A stretch of DNA of 64,000 bases from Cyrtodaria siliqua (lineage: Eukaryota > Mollusca > Bivalvia > Adapedonta > Hiatellidae), in assembly GCA_037043455.1 (NCBI GenBank), contig JAWPHD010010985.1, positions 1 to 64,000 on the forward strand. Direction: 5' to 3'. This document shows positions 32,186 to 45,597 of this stretch, piece after piece (position 1 is the stretch's first letter; every line of letters starts with the position of its first letter). Position numbers and translations under genes: made by a program. The notes under the pieces are model-generated. The model worked only from the letters and a program-made list of their open reading frames with translations, searched no databases and was not told the origin of the DNA.

Positions 32186-33100
32186 TAAAAATTGCTTGTT
32201 ATTTTTTAAAACTATTTTTTTTCATAGGAAACCTTGGGTTATAGGTTCAATTTTTTTAAATATTTTTATTTTATTTAAATTTTGTTTTATTTTAATTCTT
32301 TTATTTTTATTTATTTATTTCTTTTGTTTTCCCTTTGTTGGATCAGTTTTACATAGAGTTAAGTCTACCAAGTTTGTTCAAATAGTGAACCTGGGGTCAA
32401 ATTTGGACCGCGCCAGTAGAACGATACAGACCCTCTTGGGCCTCTTGTTTTTAATATACAAGTATGTTGTGATGTTTCTATATTTAAACCTAAATAACAA
32501 TACTGATTTAAAATTATTTTTTAAATTACCTCCCTTTATTGAATGAATATTAAGATTAAATTTGATTCTAATTAAAAAAAATACATTTATGATTTATTTT
32601 CACTCTTTTAACGCAAACTATTGAATAATTTTGACATATGGGATACATTATTTTGATGAAGAATATGCAAATTAAGCAACCCATGTGAAAGCTAAAGGTA
32701 AAATACCTACATATATATATGTATAAGGAAGAATAACCGCCAATGATACACTATGTATATGTGGAAACTCACTAAAAATTGCTTGGCTTCCATAACTCAA
32801 AAACAGCCATAACTTAAAAACAGCTGGCAAACAAAACTTGGCAGTAATGTTTGTGTCATGGTTGTTGAAGTGGGGCATATATGTTTTACAAACATCTCGT
32901 GTTTATTTACATGAAAGCAGTGATAAAACCTTCATATGCATTGTAAAAAACAAACATCCAACGCAAGGTATACAACAACACGAGTGGGTAGCTGCCATAT
33001 TGTTTACATAGCAACAGCAAAGCAACTGTGCACTATTGTCTGTGCCGTTGCCTTCCGGCTAACAATATGTCAACATTTTGAACACACCGAAGCGCCGTGA
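32186..33100. other. Non-coding stretch
   Basis: T-rich low-complexity sequence to 32340, then AT-rich DNA with no recognised gene. Confidence 0.5.
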
Positions 33101-33164
33101 TACACACGGGGCTGGAACCCAAAGAATGATGGGTTGGCCGAGCGTTCACGATTGAATCTAGAAA

Positions 33165-33292
33165 AGCCTCGGTATCAGAAATGAGTTTTCCCATCAGACT
33201 TGCCTCCGCCGGGGAGCGAACTCACGTGATGTAGAGGTCTGTAGCTCTAAAGTTCAATGCCTTATCATCTGAGCTACCGAGGGCGACAGTAT
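33165..33292 (-). mobile_element. tRNA-derived repeat (SINE-like), - strand
   Basis: The reverse complement begins GCCCTCGGTAGCTCAGATGA (box A) and has GAGTTCGCTCCCCGGCGGAG (box B). The D-arm and anticodon arm do not fold cleanly, so a SINE head is likelier than a tRNA gene. Confidence 0.5.
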
Positions 33293-35630
33293 ACTAGTAT
33301 GAGAAACACGTGTGTCAATAATGTTTCATCCTAATATCATGCAGGACATCACACGAAACTATAATTAACAATAAGCACGAAACAGAGATCTCAGTAACAA
33401 AAGTTTATTTTAAATTTCCTTTACAACTTGATTACTAATTAACAATCTACTAACTAATTAAGATAATGTTTAACACAGGTTACACATTTAGTATACATTA
33501 CATGTTTGTTACAATGAAAATATTCAGATTTTCCATGCTCATCGAGTGACACGTGCGTGAAAACCCTATTTTTCACGTGTAGTGAATTTGTTCGTCTTCT
33601 ATATAATTAAAGTAGCTATCCCGCCAACAACAGTCAAAATTTACAACATATGTACACCGTTTTAAATCTACTGACGACGAGGTAGATATGTAACTTGTAC
33701 ATTTTTAGAATCCAGACCAGATCTATATAAACGGCTTTACTCAGCCAGGCGAAACCCCAAAACTGGTGCATTGAATTAAGTGTTACCAACTCATTTTACG
33801 CATATTCAATTACGGGTATTTTAAGAACCCATGAAAATCCTATACTTTTAATCATCACATATACATAATTATATGACCTGAGGACAGAGTTCAGATAAAC
33901 GGTTTTGTAGTGTAATCTTGCCGTTATTTGGCGGGTTAGTTTCTTTAACAAGTCTGAATGTATTTTTTATTATCTACAAACTTGCCTACTTGTGGTACAC
34001 ATTACAACGTAAAGTCCATTGTTAAAAATGTGAAAAACAGCAACGACAACAAACATTTGTTTTAATGTTGGAATTAAACGTAAATGTATAGAAACGCAAT
34101 GTTTTTACCAAGACAATTATTGTAATTGGAAATCGAAACATAGCTTACCAATTTATAATGTCAAAATTTAACATGCACTCCGGTTACAGTTTTACCCGTT
34201 AATTTCGGCATTTTGATTTAGCCCTTATGTAATACGCTATCCAACGTCCATACGTTAGAGATTGCGAAAATTGCAAAAACGTGTTATTATTCAGCAGTGA
34301 TTAATTTATTGTTTTGTCATGACAATGCAACTTTTCATTGCTAAACTATTATTGCTAACATATTAATATTTTATTAAACTACTATTTCCAAGTGTTTCAT
34401 TGTGATAATAAATAATGTGATTAGGTGAGATATGGGCTATAGTTAACAACTGCGAAAACGAAGTCTACGAACATAACCTTATTAAGCTTACATATGCTAC
34501 AACGATACTAGACAATAGGAATAGCTCAAGAGACTTCGCTCACAAAATGATAGCTCAAGAGATTGATAGACAAATAGGTCATAGTAATTTACATACGTGA
34601 ACGATATAAATATTTGGTCTCTAAAATACATGTATAGTTGAATTGGGTTTTATGGAGCAACAAACCAAAAACGTTTATACGGTACAACAAGAATGAACGT
34701 TCCAGGCCCACTCTCAATTTACATCGCGATAAAACTATGCAGAATGGGCCAAGAACCTTCTCACCTTCTCATCTGCAGAACTGCAGAGTTGCTGCAAATT
34801 CTGTTGTAAATTCATTTTTCGCTGGAGCCACGATTATTCTTTTCTGCCACCATATTAGCCTGAAACAATACATGGATGATGCAAACCTTTAATGAACATG
34901 ACAAAAATGGCAAAATGAACATGAATTCATTGAAGCTTTACCCCTCTGCCTATAGATAAGCAGTGGTCATATTCGTGTCCGGGAACCATGCATAATGTTC
35001 TTCATTAAATGTCGGTGTACAGTTTTACAATTGCATAACATAACAATATTCCCATCTAATATTCCTAAAACAAATACAGAATGATAAAGGTGTCTTATGT
35101 ACGTATGACGTCAGCAATGGAGAACAACGAATGATTTAAGCTGTTGTATGCTTCCTCTTTAGAGGTATTGTTAAACTCATTCTGGTTGGTGTGGACCAAC
35201 CCAGTGATCGATACTATATTTGGTGACATCATTTTAAAAGGGCTGCTCAATTCGAGGAATCGAATACAACTGTTTACACAAAGAAAAACAATAATACATG
35301 TACCGTATTATTTTTAATTAACACACACGGTGTTGCATTCAGTAATAGCGTTCGTTAAAACTAAAACTAAAAACGATAGGTTTAATTTGAAAAACACTGA
35401 CACAATATGTTGTAGCAGGATGGCCACAGTCTGTGCAGTAGGGTGACCACAAAACTCATGTAATTTATCACCCTCACTACAATAAAAGGAATTTTGTCTA
35501 TAATCGACACATTCCAGTAGACTGTAGTCTATTATATCAAATGTAACACATAGCTATACTTGCGCCGGAGCAGTATTAATAAACACCGAGTGAAAACATA
35601 ATCTGATCTGATTAAGTATACATCAGCTAC
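33293..35630. other. Non-coding stretch
   Basis: No exon with convincing splice sites and no repeat recognised. An 84-codon open frame at 34638-34892 lacks family features. Confidence 0.5.
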
Positions 35631-35632
35631 AC

Positions 35633-35900
35633 TGGTAAGAATTCAAAATGGTGTATACAGCAATAGTTCAAATAGTTCGAACTGGTGTATATTGCTTTAG
35701 GTCAAAGTAAAAACTGATGTTTACTGCATAAGGTCAAATAGTTCAAACAGGTGTATACTGCATTAGGTTAAATAGTTCAAACAGGTGTATACTGCATTAG
35801 GTTAAATAGTTCAAACAGGTGTATACTGCATTAGGTTAAATAGTTCAAACAGGTGTATACTGCATTAGGTCAAATAGTTTATACTGGTGTATACTGCACA
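35633..35900 (+). repeat. 34-bp tandem repeat
   Basis: Unit TAGTTCAAACAGGTGTATAC + TGCATTAGGTTAAA, about six to seven copies, the central four nearly identical. Confidence 0.88.
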
Positions 35901-38900
35901 AAATGATACATACTGCATTAGTTCAAACTTAAAAAGTGCGTAATTTAAATATTTCTGGTATATAAATGTACATGTGCGTATTATCTGTTTCTGGACTTCT
36001 TAAAAATTATTTATTAACTTGAATCCAAGGCAGCACATACTAACAATGAATTAATGGCGGGACATATAGTAGAACTAATACGGTATATGTTTTATTTATC
36101 TAAATTTCGTTTGTGTTTTTGTAAAGTAACAATTCTTAATTCTAAATACATATATTTAGCAATAAATACACATATAACAAACTACTAACTACACCTACAC
36201 ACATGTATAATTTTATACATTACTAACAGGTAGCGTGTTTTTTTAAATTAAATTTAAATAATATTGTATCAAATCCAATATGTAGGTTGTAACGGCTATT
36301 TACATGCCTTACGATTAATCACAACACCGAATATAGATATATAAAGGACAACGTAAACATGTCAAAATGAGAACACAAATATTATTTTTGCATTTTTTGG
36401 TTTAAGTGTACCCTGCCACGTGACCCTGCATAGTCTGTTTTGTTTGCAGTAGAACAGTCGTTTTCAAAAGAAATGCAGCTGGTATTAAAGCGTGATATTT
36501 TACGAAATTCTTCACAATTATATATTTTAGCCTAAACCTGGGATGCTTCCTTGACATTTAGGATGATACACATTTCATGAATCTATTTTTTTTTTTACAT
36601 TTTACAAAACAATGCAATAGATGAGATAGTGAAAATGGGAACCCTTGTAGTTTGAGGTCACCTAAAAAGGAACTACGGCACAGGCACCACTTAAACTACG
36701 ACGGGCCTTATACTAGCAACAAGTATCTAAATAGTGCCGCTAATTTATTCAGAGTACAATAATTTAATAAATAGCAACCATGGACATGAATTTAAATACA
36801 TAGACGGTGATCAAATTAAGTTAATACACTGCCTTTACTACATAAACTGTAACTGGCTTTCAATAAACGTAAATAATGACCTTTTATTGCTTTGATTATC
36901 GTATTATCTATATAAGCCCCAGTGAAATATATAACTTTCTTCTTTTTTTATTAAAAAACAACAAAAATCTTATTACATAAACAATTAAGTCATGTTTATA
37001 TTATATAAACAAGTCATGTTTAGTGGCTTCATTCTATATCTCGGTTCTGTTTGTGAACACAAACAAAATGATGCTATTATATATTTAGGTTATAAAACAT
37101 TAATGTGGTATATATGAAACAGAAACAATGTGAAACAATTTTTTTCTCGTTTTTACCAATACATTCGCACCATTATACACACGAGTGTATTGCAAAGTGG
37201 TGCAAAAGTGGTGCAAAATTGCACAACTAATAGTATTATATGAAACGCAACTCATACAGCCGTACTTCTGTATATGAAACGCAACTCATACAGCCGTACT
37301 TCTGTCTTAAACATGTTAGTTATCTACCTTCAAAGGAATACGGAGTTGTTCGGCGCATCAACAAAAACATGTTATATGGTGCCAACAATGTATTTTTTAA
37401 CTTAAAGGATTATGTCCCCTTATGTGTAGAGATAGAACTTAGAACTCATACTTTTATACTTTTACATGCAACGTCCACTTTTATGTAGCCTGCTATGACT
37501 AAATAAAAAATACGAACTTGGTAATATGTGCAATGGATTATCTTTGGCTTAGGTCTTTATCAAGGTTATGTGTAGTGAATAATTCACACATTAAAAACAA
37601 ATGTGTGTTTATTATTGAAATTAGCATTATTTGAGTTATTATTTATCTGCTTTAATTGTTTTGTCAAAGGGATTACACATACGGTGTATACTCCTTAAGA
37701 CAACAAGTCGCACTCACACGTGTACAGGAATCAAAACACTCTTATTACACGTTAAAGCTACACATTTCAGATAAAAGAGTGTACACATTTAAGCGTTTTT
37801 ATAAACACAAGAAAGCGTATTAGTGAGGTTATATATATAAAAAAAAATAATTCATTACTGGTGCGTTTTATATGGATTGTGTAGCTTTAAGACAATACAA
37901 AAAGTCGCACTTAACTTACTGTACATATTAATAAAGATATTATTCCAATCAATAAGGTGGCTACGCATATTGTACGCGCAAACACGGGCGAATTTCCATG
38001 ATTAATGAATACTATTGAATCAAATTATAAACAAATGCGTTATTTTTCTTTAATATTACTGATATAGAAGATAAATAAAAGCATTCGTTTTTTTTATGCA
38101 CCGATGACGTCTTGTACAGTTATATGCGATTGTAAGTAAAAACGGTTCGTCATTTTGTATTTTTTTGTTGTTGTTTAAACACATATATAAAAACAGGAAT
38201 GTTCATATTTTTATAATTATAATTCATAGTTTAAACACAACGATAATAGATGTGTTGTTTTAGGGCAAACGTTACCTAAATTGCCAATCAACATACATCG
38301 AGACATACAACTTGACCTGGTTACCATGGAAACATAAAACTCGACGTGGTTACCATGGAATCATAGAACTTGACCTGTTTAACACATTACACTTCTGAAG
38401 TAGCATGTATCAACCCACAGACATATTAATAAACAGATAGGAAACTTCCTATCTTAACCAATGAAGTAACCAAAATATCACGTGGCATCTTAACTTTTCC
38501 TTCTATCTTCTCTCTCAATTATTCACCGATTTTGATGAGAATACATCCAAAAGATTCATAGTGAATAGCAAAATGGTATTATAATAATTTATGTTTATTT
38601 TCAAAATAAGAAATTGTATAAAAAAATGTTTAAAGTTTAAAATGTCATCATTTTTCGCTTTTCTCTTAAAAATCAATGTTTTGACATAGTCAAAGTTTCC
38701 ATCAAACTCCTTTTTTGCCCTCAATGTAAGAGAAAACAAAATACTATCATTAGAAAGAATATTAAATTTGAGATGGTATTTGGCTTGAATGAAACTTGTA
38801 TCTATAAAACTCTTCATGATATGTGTGTTTAAAGTTGGGAAATATTTTGTGAAATTTTCGAACTGTGCCACTTGAAATTTACACAATTTTTATAGTGTCC

Positions 38901-39170
38901 AATCTATTTGTTATTAGGTCTGTGATCAACCTTAAAAGTATGCTAACATGTTGAATATTGTGGACTATTGTAGAAGCAAAATACTTAAGTTTCAGACACC
39001 GACGTCTCTTTTTCTAGGTTACGTTTACCAGACTCTTCTTTGCTTCTAAACATACGTAGCTTATCTCTTGGCCAACATCCAATACAGCTGCATTGTCGTG
39101 GTCTGATCAAATATTCACTTGTTGCTAGTCCACACTCGATGCTGTGCTTCTTCTGACTTCCCCTCTGGTA
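35901..39170. other. Non-coding stretch
   Basis: AT-rich. A 32-bp unit ATGAAACGCAACTCATACAG... is doubled at 37238-37303; a ~34-bp unit with GGTTACCATGGAA is repeated at 38305-38380. A 123-codon - strand open frame at 38515-38886 is lysine/phenylalanine/isoleucine rich without a known pattern. Confidence 0.5.
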
Positions 39171-39175
39171 TTAAA

Positions 39176-39294
39176 TCAACAAATCAGGAGCCGAGTTGCC
39201 AATGCTACGGCGACAACAACTGCATTGAACGCTGTCCGACTTTGACCATTGCTTGTTTCGTATATTACAGGTGGACCTTCGCCGCTACACTCAT
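39176..39294 (-). CDS. Candidate terminal exon of a GPI-anchored protein
   Basis: On the - strand a good acceptor (atttgttctactccag) precedes 39 codons ending in TGA. They encode ECSGEGPPVIYETSNGQSR and a hydrophobic end, AFNAVVVAVALATRLLIC. A short spacer with S-N-G followed by a hydrophobic C-terminus fits a GPI-anchor signal. Incoming phase is 1. No compatible upstream exon was found with certainty. The + strand is open here too, so this may be chance. Confidence 0.3.
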
Positions 39295-39928
39295 CTGGAG
39301 TAGAACAAATATAAACATAATAAGTAAGAACAATAGCTATATTTATGATATGTCGTGTCATTTGGTTATCTCCACATTTTGTATCTGTTACACGTCTTGT
39401 ATACAGAAAGGAAAATGAAACGCGACATGGGAATTTATGCTATATATTGTATGTACAATATGCTCCTATTAATCGAATGGTACATGGCTACGTAAGATAT
39501 TTCCTTTCGGAAAAAAGACTAAAATAACACGTAACACAGCAAATAGCATTCCTTCAAAGTTTCATTATTGAGTACGCGTTTGACTCAAGCATGTGAGCAA
39601 ACTTAGGATGCACAATTTTGCAAACTCTTTACGTTGAATACTGTACTGAACTGGCTCAATTTTTCAAAGAGGAACTTGAAAATTTATGAATTTCTTGTTA
39701 CAACGTGTACTGTATTTACAACATCACAGTTGTGTCATTTCTCTAACTAACTGCGACTTTTGTTTTTTTAAAACATCTTGGGATTTCCTTGGAATATATA
39801 TGGAATTAAGTGTGCAGTATATATACTATGTATAGCGGAAATTCCCGTGTCGCGTTTCTTTTTCTTTTCAGTATATTTCGTTATTGTTTCAATGCCTCGC
39901 ATTCCCAACCTCTGAAATGCATCAATAG

Positions 39929-40130
39929 TGAAGCGCTGTGGTCTAGTGGTAGAGCGTTGGACCCATGATCCAAAAGTCGTGGGTTCGAACCCCGCCATTG
40001 CCATATGCGTTGTTTCCCTGAGCAAGACACTTTATCTGCATTTGCTTAGTACTGGTTCTACCCAGGAAGACATCGAGAGTGATTCAAATAAGTTCATAGA
40101 GCTTTCGTTACAATCGATGTAAAATAAATA
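39929..40130 (+). mobile_element. SINE family 3 copy (CAT-anticodon tRNA-like head)
   Basis: Head with box A TGGTCTAGTGGTAGAGCG, an anticodon arm TTGGA-CCCATGA-TCCAA and box B GGTTCGAACCC; no acceptor stem pairs. The body has GAGCAAGACACTTTATC and TACTGGTTCTACCCAGGAAG; the last block is shared with SINE family 2. It ends in an A-rich tail. Confidence 0.75.
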
Positions 40131-40544
40131 AGTTTAAACTAACCTCTGAAACTGCATTCTACCTCCATCTAAAATAACTATAATTTGCAATGGAAATGAA
40201 CGTTGCCAAAGTCCTTTTTGTTGTCTAATCTAGTGTATATATAGTTTGTTTGAGTTGGGCAAAAAAGACAATATAATACCTTTTAAAAATATTAGCTCAG
40301 TGGAAATGAACGTTGCCACAGTCCTTAGTTTAACTAGACAGTTTGGAAAATAGACATGTGTGCAAACAGTATAATTTAATTATTGCGTGGTTATACACCA
40401 TGCCTTTCATTGCATTTCAATAATTATTTACAATAGAGATATTGTAAGGTACACAACTCTATATCATTGAGAGTGCTCCAATTAATTGCATGTGTCGATT
40501 CGTTTTGCTAACTGGATGGAAATCGAAGCTAGTTTGAAAGGTTT

Positions 40545-40645
40545 GCCAATAGTGAACCCACGTTGGAACGGTCAGTGGCAAAAAGGCCCCTGTGGGGTTT
40601 AAGCAAATACTAGAGTGCAACAATCCTCACTCTTACCTTATTGGT
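40545..40645 (-). mobile_element. Short retroelement tail fragment
   Basis: TTGGAACGGTCAGTGGCAAAAAGG and CTCACTCTTACCTTATTGG match the same tail; it runs into a (CTGT)n tract. Confidence 0.5.
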
Positions 40646-40715
40646 CGGTCTGTCTGTCTGTCTGTCTGTCTGTCTGTGTCTGTCTGTCTGTCTATGTGTC
40701 TGTCTGTCTGTCTAC
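40640..40715 (+). repeat. (CTGT)n microsatellite
   Basis: Interrupted CTGT repeats following the retroelement tail fragment. Confidence 0.9.
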
Positions 40716-41825
40716 GACTACGTGACATATTCGAGTAAATATCAGCAGTCCTAATCGTGTTATCCAATAACGCGTTTGCTGTTGGTACTAATTGCTTGTT
40801 GATTATATGTATATCTACGCGAAATATCGTAATTTTCTAGACATACTTAACTAAAGATAACGTCTCTGTTTAAACGAAGAAAGGTATTTATTTATTTTTA
40901 TAATTTTCGGTGTGGCATCTAGGACGAAACGTTGCAGACGTCTTTGCAAAACGTGTTTGAGTTTCCGTTATATTTCGAAGGTTATAATTTTAGGGAAGAT
41001 ACACCCAATTATAAATTATACCTAACCGGAAGCGGGTAATACAATTTGTTTCTGCCAGGAATCACTATGAAAATGGCGTTCATTCTCATGTTTATGAAAC
41101 GGAAACGTCAGAAGTACTGTTAAATAAATAATTTATTGGGCTAAAATTATTCTCCATCAATTATTTCATTTGTTTAACTGCATTTGAAGAAAAATAATTT
41201 AATACTCATTCTGCCCGTTCTCACTTTTTGAAGTCAGGCAGGCGCGCGCTCACGTCTTTGGTTGTGACCAGCTCTGTAAAATGCCGCGGAGTAATATGTG
41301 TTTTGTGAGAAATTCAAAAGTCCTAGGTTCAATCTCACTGGCATTGGATGCATAAAGTGTCTTTATATATGACACTCCTATACTTGGAGCCTATGGGAAT
41401 TGAATTGGGTGTATCTTCCTTATTTAACCATACAAAAACACGCGATGATATGTTTCCGCTAATTTCCAACCCCATAGTCGTTCGCATCCTTAGAGCTAAA
41501 AGAAGCCATCACTCTTTGATTTGCATATGTACTTGTCACCTTCTAGCACTAATGAAGCAATCCGTTAAGGCGTGTTGCTATCATATAGTGCCTTCAATGA
41601 GTCATTTCAAGTTGAGTATGGCAAACAGATCATATTCATCAACCACGATTGCTGCCTAAGATACCGAATGTAAAGAACGGAAAAAACACAGGTCGTTAGA
41701 AACTATGCTTTCAAAGGTAACAACGCACTGCTTGGCTTAGTTCAGTCTTTGGATTGATATTGGTACATTTAATCCACAAGGGGGCGCTGTTTATTAATTA
41801 CATATCAAGCAACTTTTCTACTCAA
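40716..41825. other. Non-coding stretch
   Basis: A tRNA box B-like block (CCTAGGTTCAATCTCACTGG) at 41325-41345 may be a SINE relic. A 103-codon frame at 41348-41659 is not recognisable. Confidence 0.4.
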
Positions 41826-41829
41826 GTGA

Positions 41830-42010
41830 GTTCGGAGTGATAAGACAGATTGCATAAAACGAAACAGACAAAACTGAGAAGGTATATTTTATTTGTATAC
41901 TTATCGGTAAAGTATTCTTATCTGTTCGGAGTGATAAGACAGATTGCATAAAACGAAACAGACAAAACTGAGAAGGTATTTTATATGTATACTTATCTGT
42001 GAAATACACT
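41830..42010 (+). repeat. Two-copy tandem repeat, ~95 bp
   Basis: GTTCGGAGTGATAAGACAGA to GAGAAGGTAT...TATACTTATC occurs twice, the second copy slightly shorter. Confidence 0.85.
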
Positions 42011-42758
42011 TATCTGTGAAGTTGTTAATTGATTAAACTTTGGGAGAAAAACAGCTTGGCGGCACCACAATGGCATCATTCAATTGATTTTAAAACGTGA
42101 TTATCGTGATACATGAACTTTCTTATCATTTATATCAAGTAGCGGACGATTTAAATACAACCAAGTCAATATGTGCGTAGGACATTCACCTCATATTCTA
42201 ATATAAGCACTAAACATTTCGCCATGGGAAAAAACTGCTACAAAATATAAAACTTATTTCCGAAGCGTCTAACTCTTTTACAGGTATACAGGAAGTAAAT
42301 CACTGTGGTATTCATGCCTGGTGTAGTGTCTGGTGTAGTCGAAAGGAGTTCCCAAATAATATATAATCCCTAACTTTTATTGTGATCAAAGGCATTTTTG
42401 AGTATTTGAGGCCTGTTCTTCTGGCTGAAATGACTTCATTGACTTGTTTGTGATAGCTAAAAAACATTTGCATGTTTGTATGATAATGAGGATTTTATTT
42501 ATAAAACTGAACGTTTTGAAAGTGGTGCCGAATGAATGCAGTTTGTTCACGATGTCAACAAAGATCAGAATTTTCTTTTCTTATATTTGGCACATGACCC
42601 CTACTATTCTCAGCAGTTTTCTAGAGAGGCAGGTCTCATGACTAAGAACATGTAAGTGAATCTTAGTTTGAATTTCATTTTGAAAAATGGCGAACTAGAA
42701 AGTTTGGACAATATTGCATTGGACTCAATGGGCTTTGATTTACTTCCGGTACACCTAC

Positions 42759-42882
42759 ATGCAACTGCCATTCGTACAAACTCGGTCACCTCCGGCTATG
42801 CACGAGATATGATTCCATGGCTGTTGCGAATGATGGACAGTGATACCGACCACCAAATAATGATTATAACTCGAGTGGGCTT
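42759..42882 (-). CDS. Candidate internal exon, - strand
   Basis: Acceptor gataatttacag and donor gtaggt bound 124 nt with 40 open codons encoding YLVVGITVHHSQQPWNHISC and a cysteine cluster IAGGDRVCTNGSC. It could belong with 39176-39294, but the phases (2 out, 1 needed) require at least one more exon between them. Low confidence. Confidence 0.25.
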
Positions 42883-43381
42883 CTGTAAATTATCGAAACT
42901 TATTGTGTCGTTCAAAAGCACGCTTTCGCGTGTTTCTAATGATATCAGATCGATATCTGTGGATAGTTAAACCACAGAGACAAATGCCATTAACATTTCA
43001 AAACATTACAGCACAGTCAAAAGTTAGATTATCATGTTTATTACCGCACGTGATAAGGTATTCGATTCAACTAAATCTTGTTTAAAACCTAATTTTCGAA
43101 GAAAAGATATTTTCATTCAAAATGCACTTAGGTTATCTTCTTGTTCACCAATATTATTACACATATAAAACAAATAAGAAACTAATTATGGAAACAAATC
43201 AAAACGAATGGCGGCTGTTCATGATATAAGAGTAAGATAGCAAACATGAAGTGTTTCGGCATCATAATTCATATCGATAGGCATCTTGTAAAGGGGCAAA
43301 ACGGCATCTTGTGGGTAGATTTAAACTCACAGGGGAAAAGCAATAACGCACGTCTACAAATATTTATTTTTTCATTTCACA

Positions 43382-43432
43382 CCCACACACACACGCATGC
43401 ACGCACGCACGTACGCACGCACACATATATGA
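43382..43432 (+). repeat. (CA)n/(CGCA)n microsatellite
   Basis: CACACACACACGCATGCACG followed by CACGCACGTACGCACGCACA. Confidence 0.9.
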
Positions 43433-43649
43433 CTTTTTGAAAAACGAGTTAACATACACACACTCATACAGAATTAAACATTATTAAAGAACACTTCAAG
43501 CACCCAAGTTAAATTCGCCCGATATCATAGTCAATCCACCATTCTCCCTGTAGTATCTAGACCCCATGCCTTGAATTGATGGCTAAATGTATGTGAACTT
43601 TTTTCTTAGAGAAAATGTTAAGATATTAAAATGCGGTGTACGTTGTTTG

Positions 43650-43930
43650 TGAGATGAATATCTGATCAGACTACACAACTTACCAACCAATCAGCAGGTA
43701 GGGGAAAAGATACAGGGTAAAATTCGGAGCTTTTACACAGAATCTCTTGATTTTGATTGGTTGACAAGGTAAACAAACCAAAAAATCTTGATAAAAAAAA
43801 AGAAATAAAACTTTTGAAGAGTACTGATAAAAGTTAAATCATGCATTTGTGCATTGTATTCATAATTTGTTGCATAATAAAAAAAAAAGGAGTATATTTT
43901 ACATTTTCCTCATGTTTCTACATGCAAGTA
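43650..43930 (+). repeat. Dispersed repeat family E, copy 1
   Basis: Shares ATTCGGAGCT, TACACAGAATCTCTT, ACTTTTGAAGAGTACT and TTTTACATTTTCCTCATGTT with 63737-64000 over about 270 bp. Confidence 0.75.
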
Positions 43931-44420
43931 GGTGGGTCAGCATCATCCGAGCCAAACAGCTTTTTCAAAATATACGTTTCTTTGATAGAACTAAGATAGG
44001 TCTTTCAAAACAAGTAAGCAAAAACATAGCTTCTTATATTAAGGAACTCAATACTGAGCTTAGAGCTATACTGTATGTATATGGAAAATGAATTGGTATA
44101 GTATGACCAGCTCTTATGGTTTTATATTCTGCACCGAACATAGAGCTATAAATTAAAACCACTCGTTCGAATAATAGGTACAGTATGCGCAAGGTAACCC
44201 TTTTAAACACATAACATAAAACTCACCAAATATAGCGGGTCACGCCGATCGTTTTTGTAATCAACTTATTTGTTTGCTCTGTAGCTTCGTCTACTCTTAA
44301 ACTTCCGATGCATTGTAGACTTCTTTTTTTTTAGTGCATACTGTTATATTTGTGAGTTGTATGCATGCACGTTCGAAAGTTGAACACTTCATGGTCATAT
44401 ACCACTATTGCATTTCCCAT

Positions 44421-45548
44421 AGACCTCTGTAGGACCATATTTTTCCCAGATCACATTTTTCACACGTGTGAAGAATAGGATCCTATTCGTCACAGATGTG
44501 AAGAATGGGATCTCATTTTTCACACAACAGTCACATATTTCACATTTCCTGTGAAATATGTGATCGATGAAGGTTTTTGATGTGACATGAAATCGCATAC
44601 TTCACATTTCAATTTAATGTGCAATTTTACCAAAAATGTGCATTTTTACATCTGAATCGCATTTTGCACATATTGCTGGGTTATGAACTCCGAAATGTAT
44701 TTACAGTAAGTCGTATGCTATTAAGTTCGTAAGAAATGAGCATTCTAGATTGTAAACATTCTTAAAAACAGCAATTTTTGATAAATCAATGGCACGTTAA
44801 TTTTGACCCAGTGATCCAATCTGGTTGAAAACTGAACTTATAAAGATCTGACAGTCATAGACAATGAGTCCAAGAGTCCAAGAATGATTAGGATTGGTGA
44901 CAAATGTAGTTACTACCGTGTGTAACATGTCAACATACGACATTGTTTGTTTTGTTTGTTTTCCAAGTTTAACGCCCGTTTTCAACTGTATTTCAGTCAT
45001 GTACAGGCGGATAGTTTACCTAACCATATTTCCTGGGAAGGAAGGTACTAGACTCCCATCCTACGTAAGAAAAGTCAACTTTCTCACTTAAAGAGTCAGG
45101 TCGTTAGCGCCGCTAGTGAGCTCGAACCCATGACGCTCCATTAGTGATAAGCTTTTTGACATACGTATGCTGAATCAAGGACAGGCAACTCTTCACAACG
45201 GTCCAGTAAATGGTTTAAACTCGAACCTGACCGAAATCGTATAATGGCCAAACATATTCTATCCTAACATGATTAGGAGTTTGCGCTAGATGGAAAACAT
45301 GATAAAAATATGGTCACTTTTGAAAATTCAAGGGCTACAACCCCTGATCTAATATTCCGATTATGGTTATAATCGAACTTGGCCAAGATCTTGTGACCAC
45401 ATAATATTATTTGTTGCCAAGTTTGATCACGTTTACTTGAACAATGTGGCCACTACAGTGTGAACAAACCAGCAGTGGAAAATGGACAGACGGACGGACG
45501 GACAGACGTCGAAGGCAAAACAATAATAATTATATATCTGCCCCTCAA

Positions 45549-45597
<49 letters not shown>

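Noticed and set aside
32097..32546. A 149-codon + strand frame with hydrophobic stretches
   Set aside because: Hydrophobicity comes from T-rich low-complexity DNA and its start lies within a tandem repeat.
38515..38886. A 123-codon - strand open frame
   Set aside because: AT-rich composition, no recognisable motif, no supporting splice sites or neighbours.
39934..40006. A tRNA-Met gene (CAT anticodon)
   Set aside because: The anticodon arm is good, but the acceptor stem does not pair and a SINE body follows.
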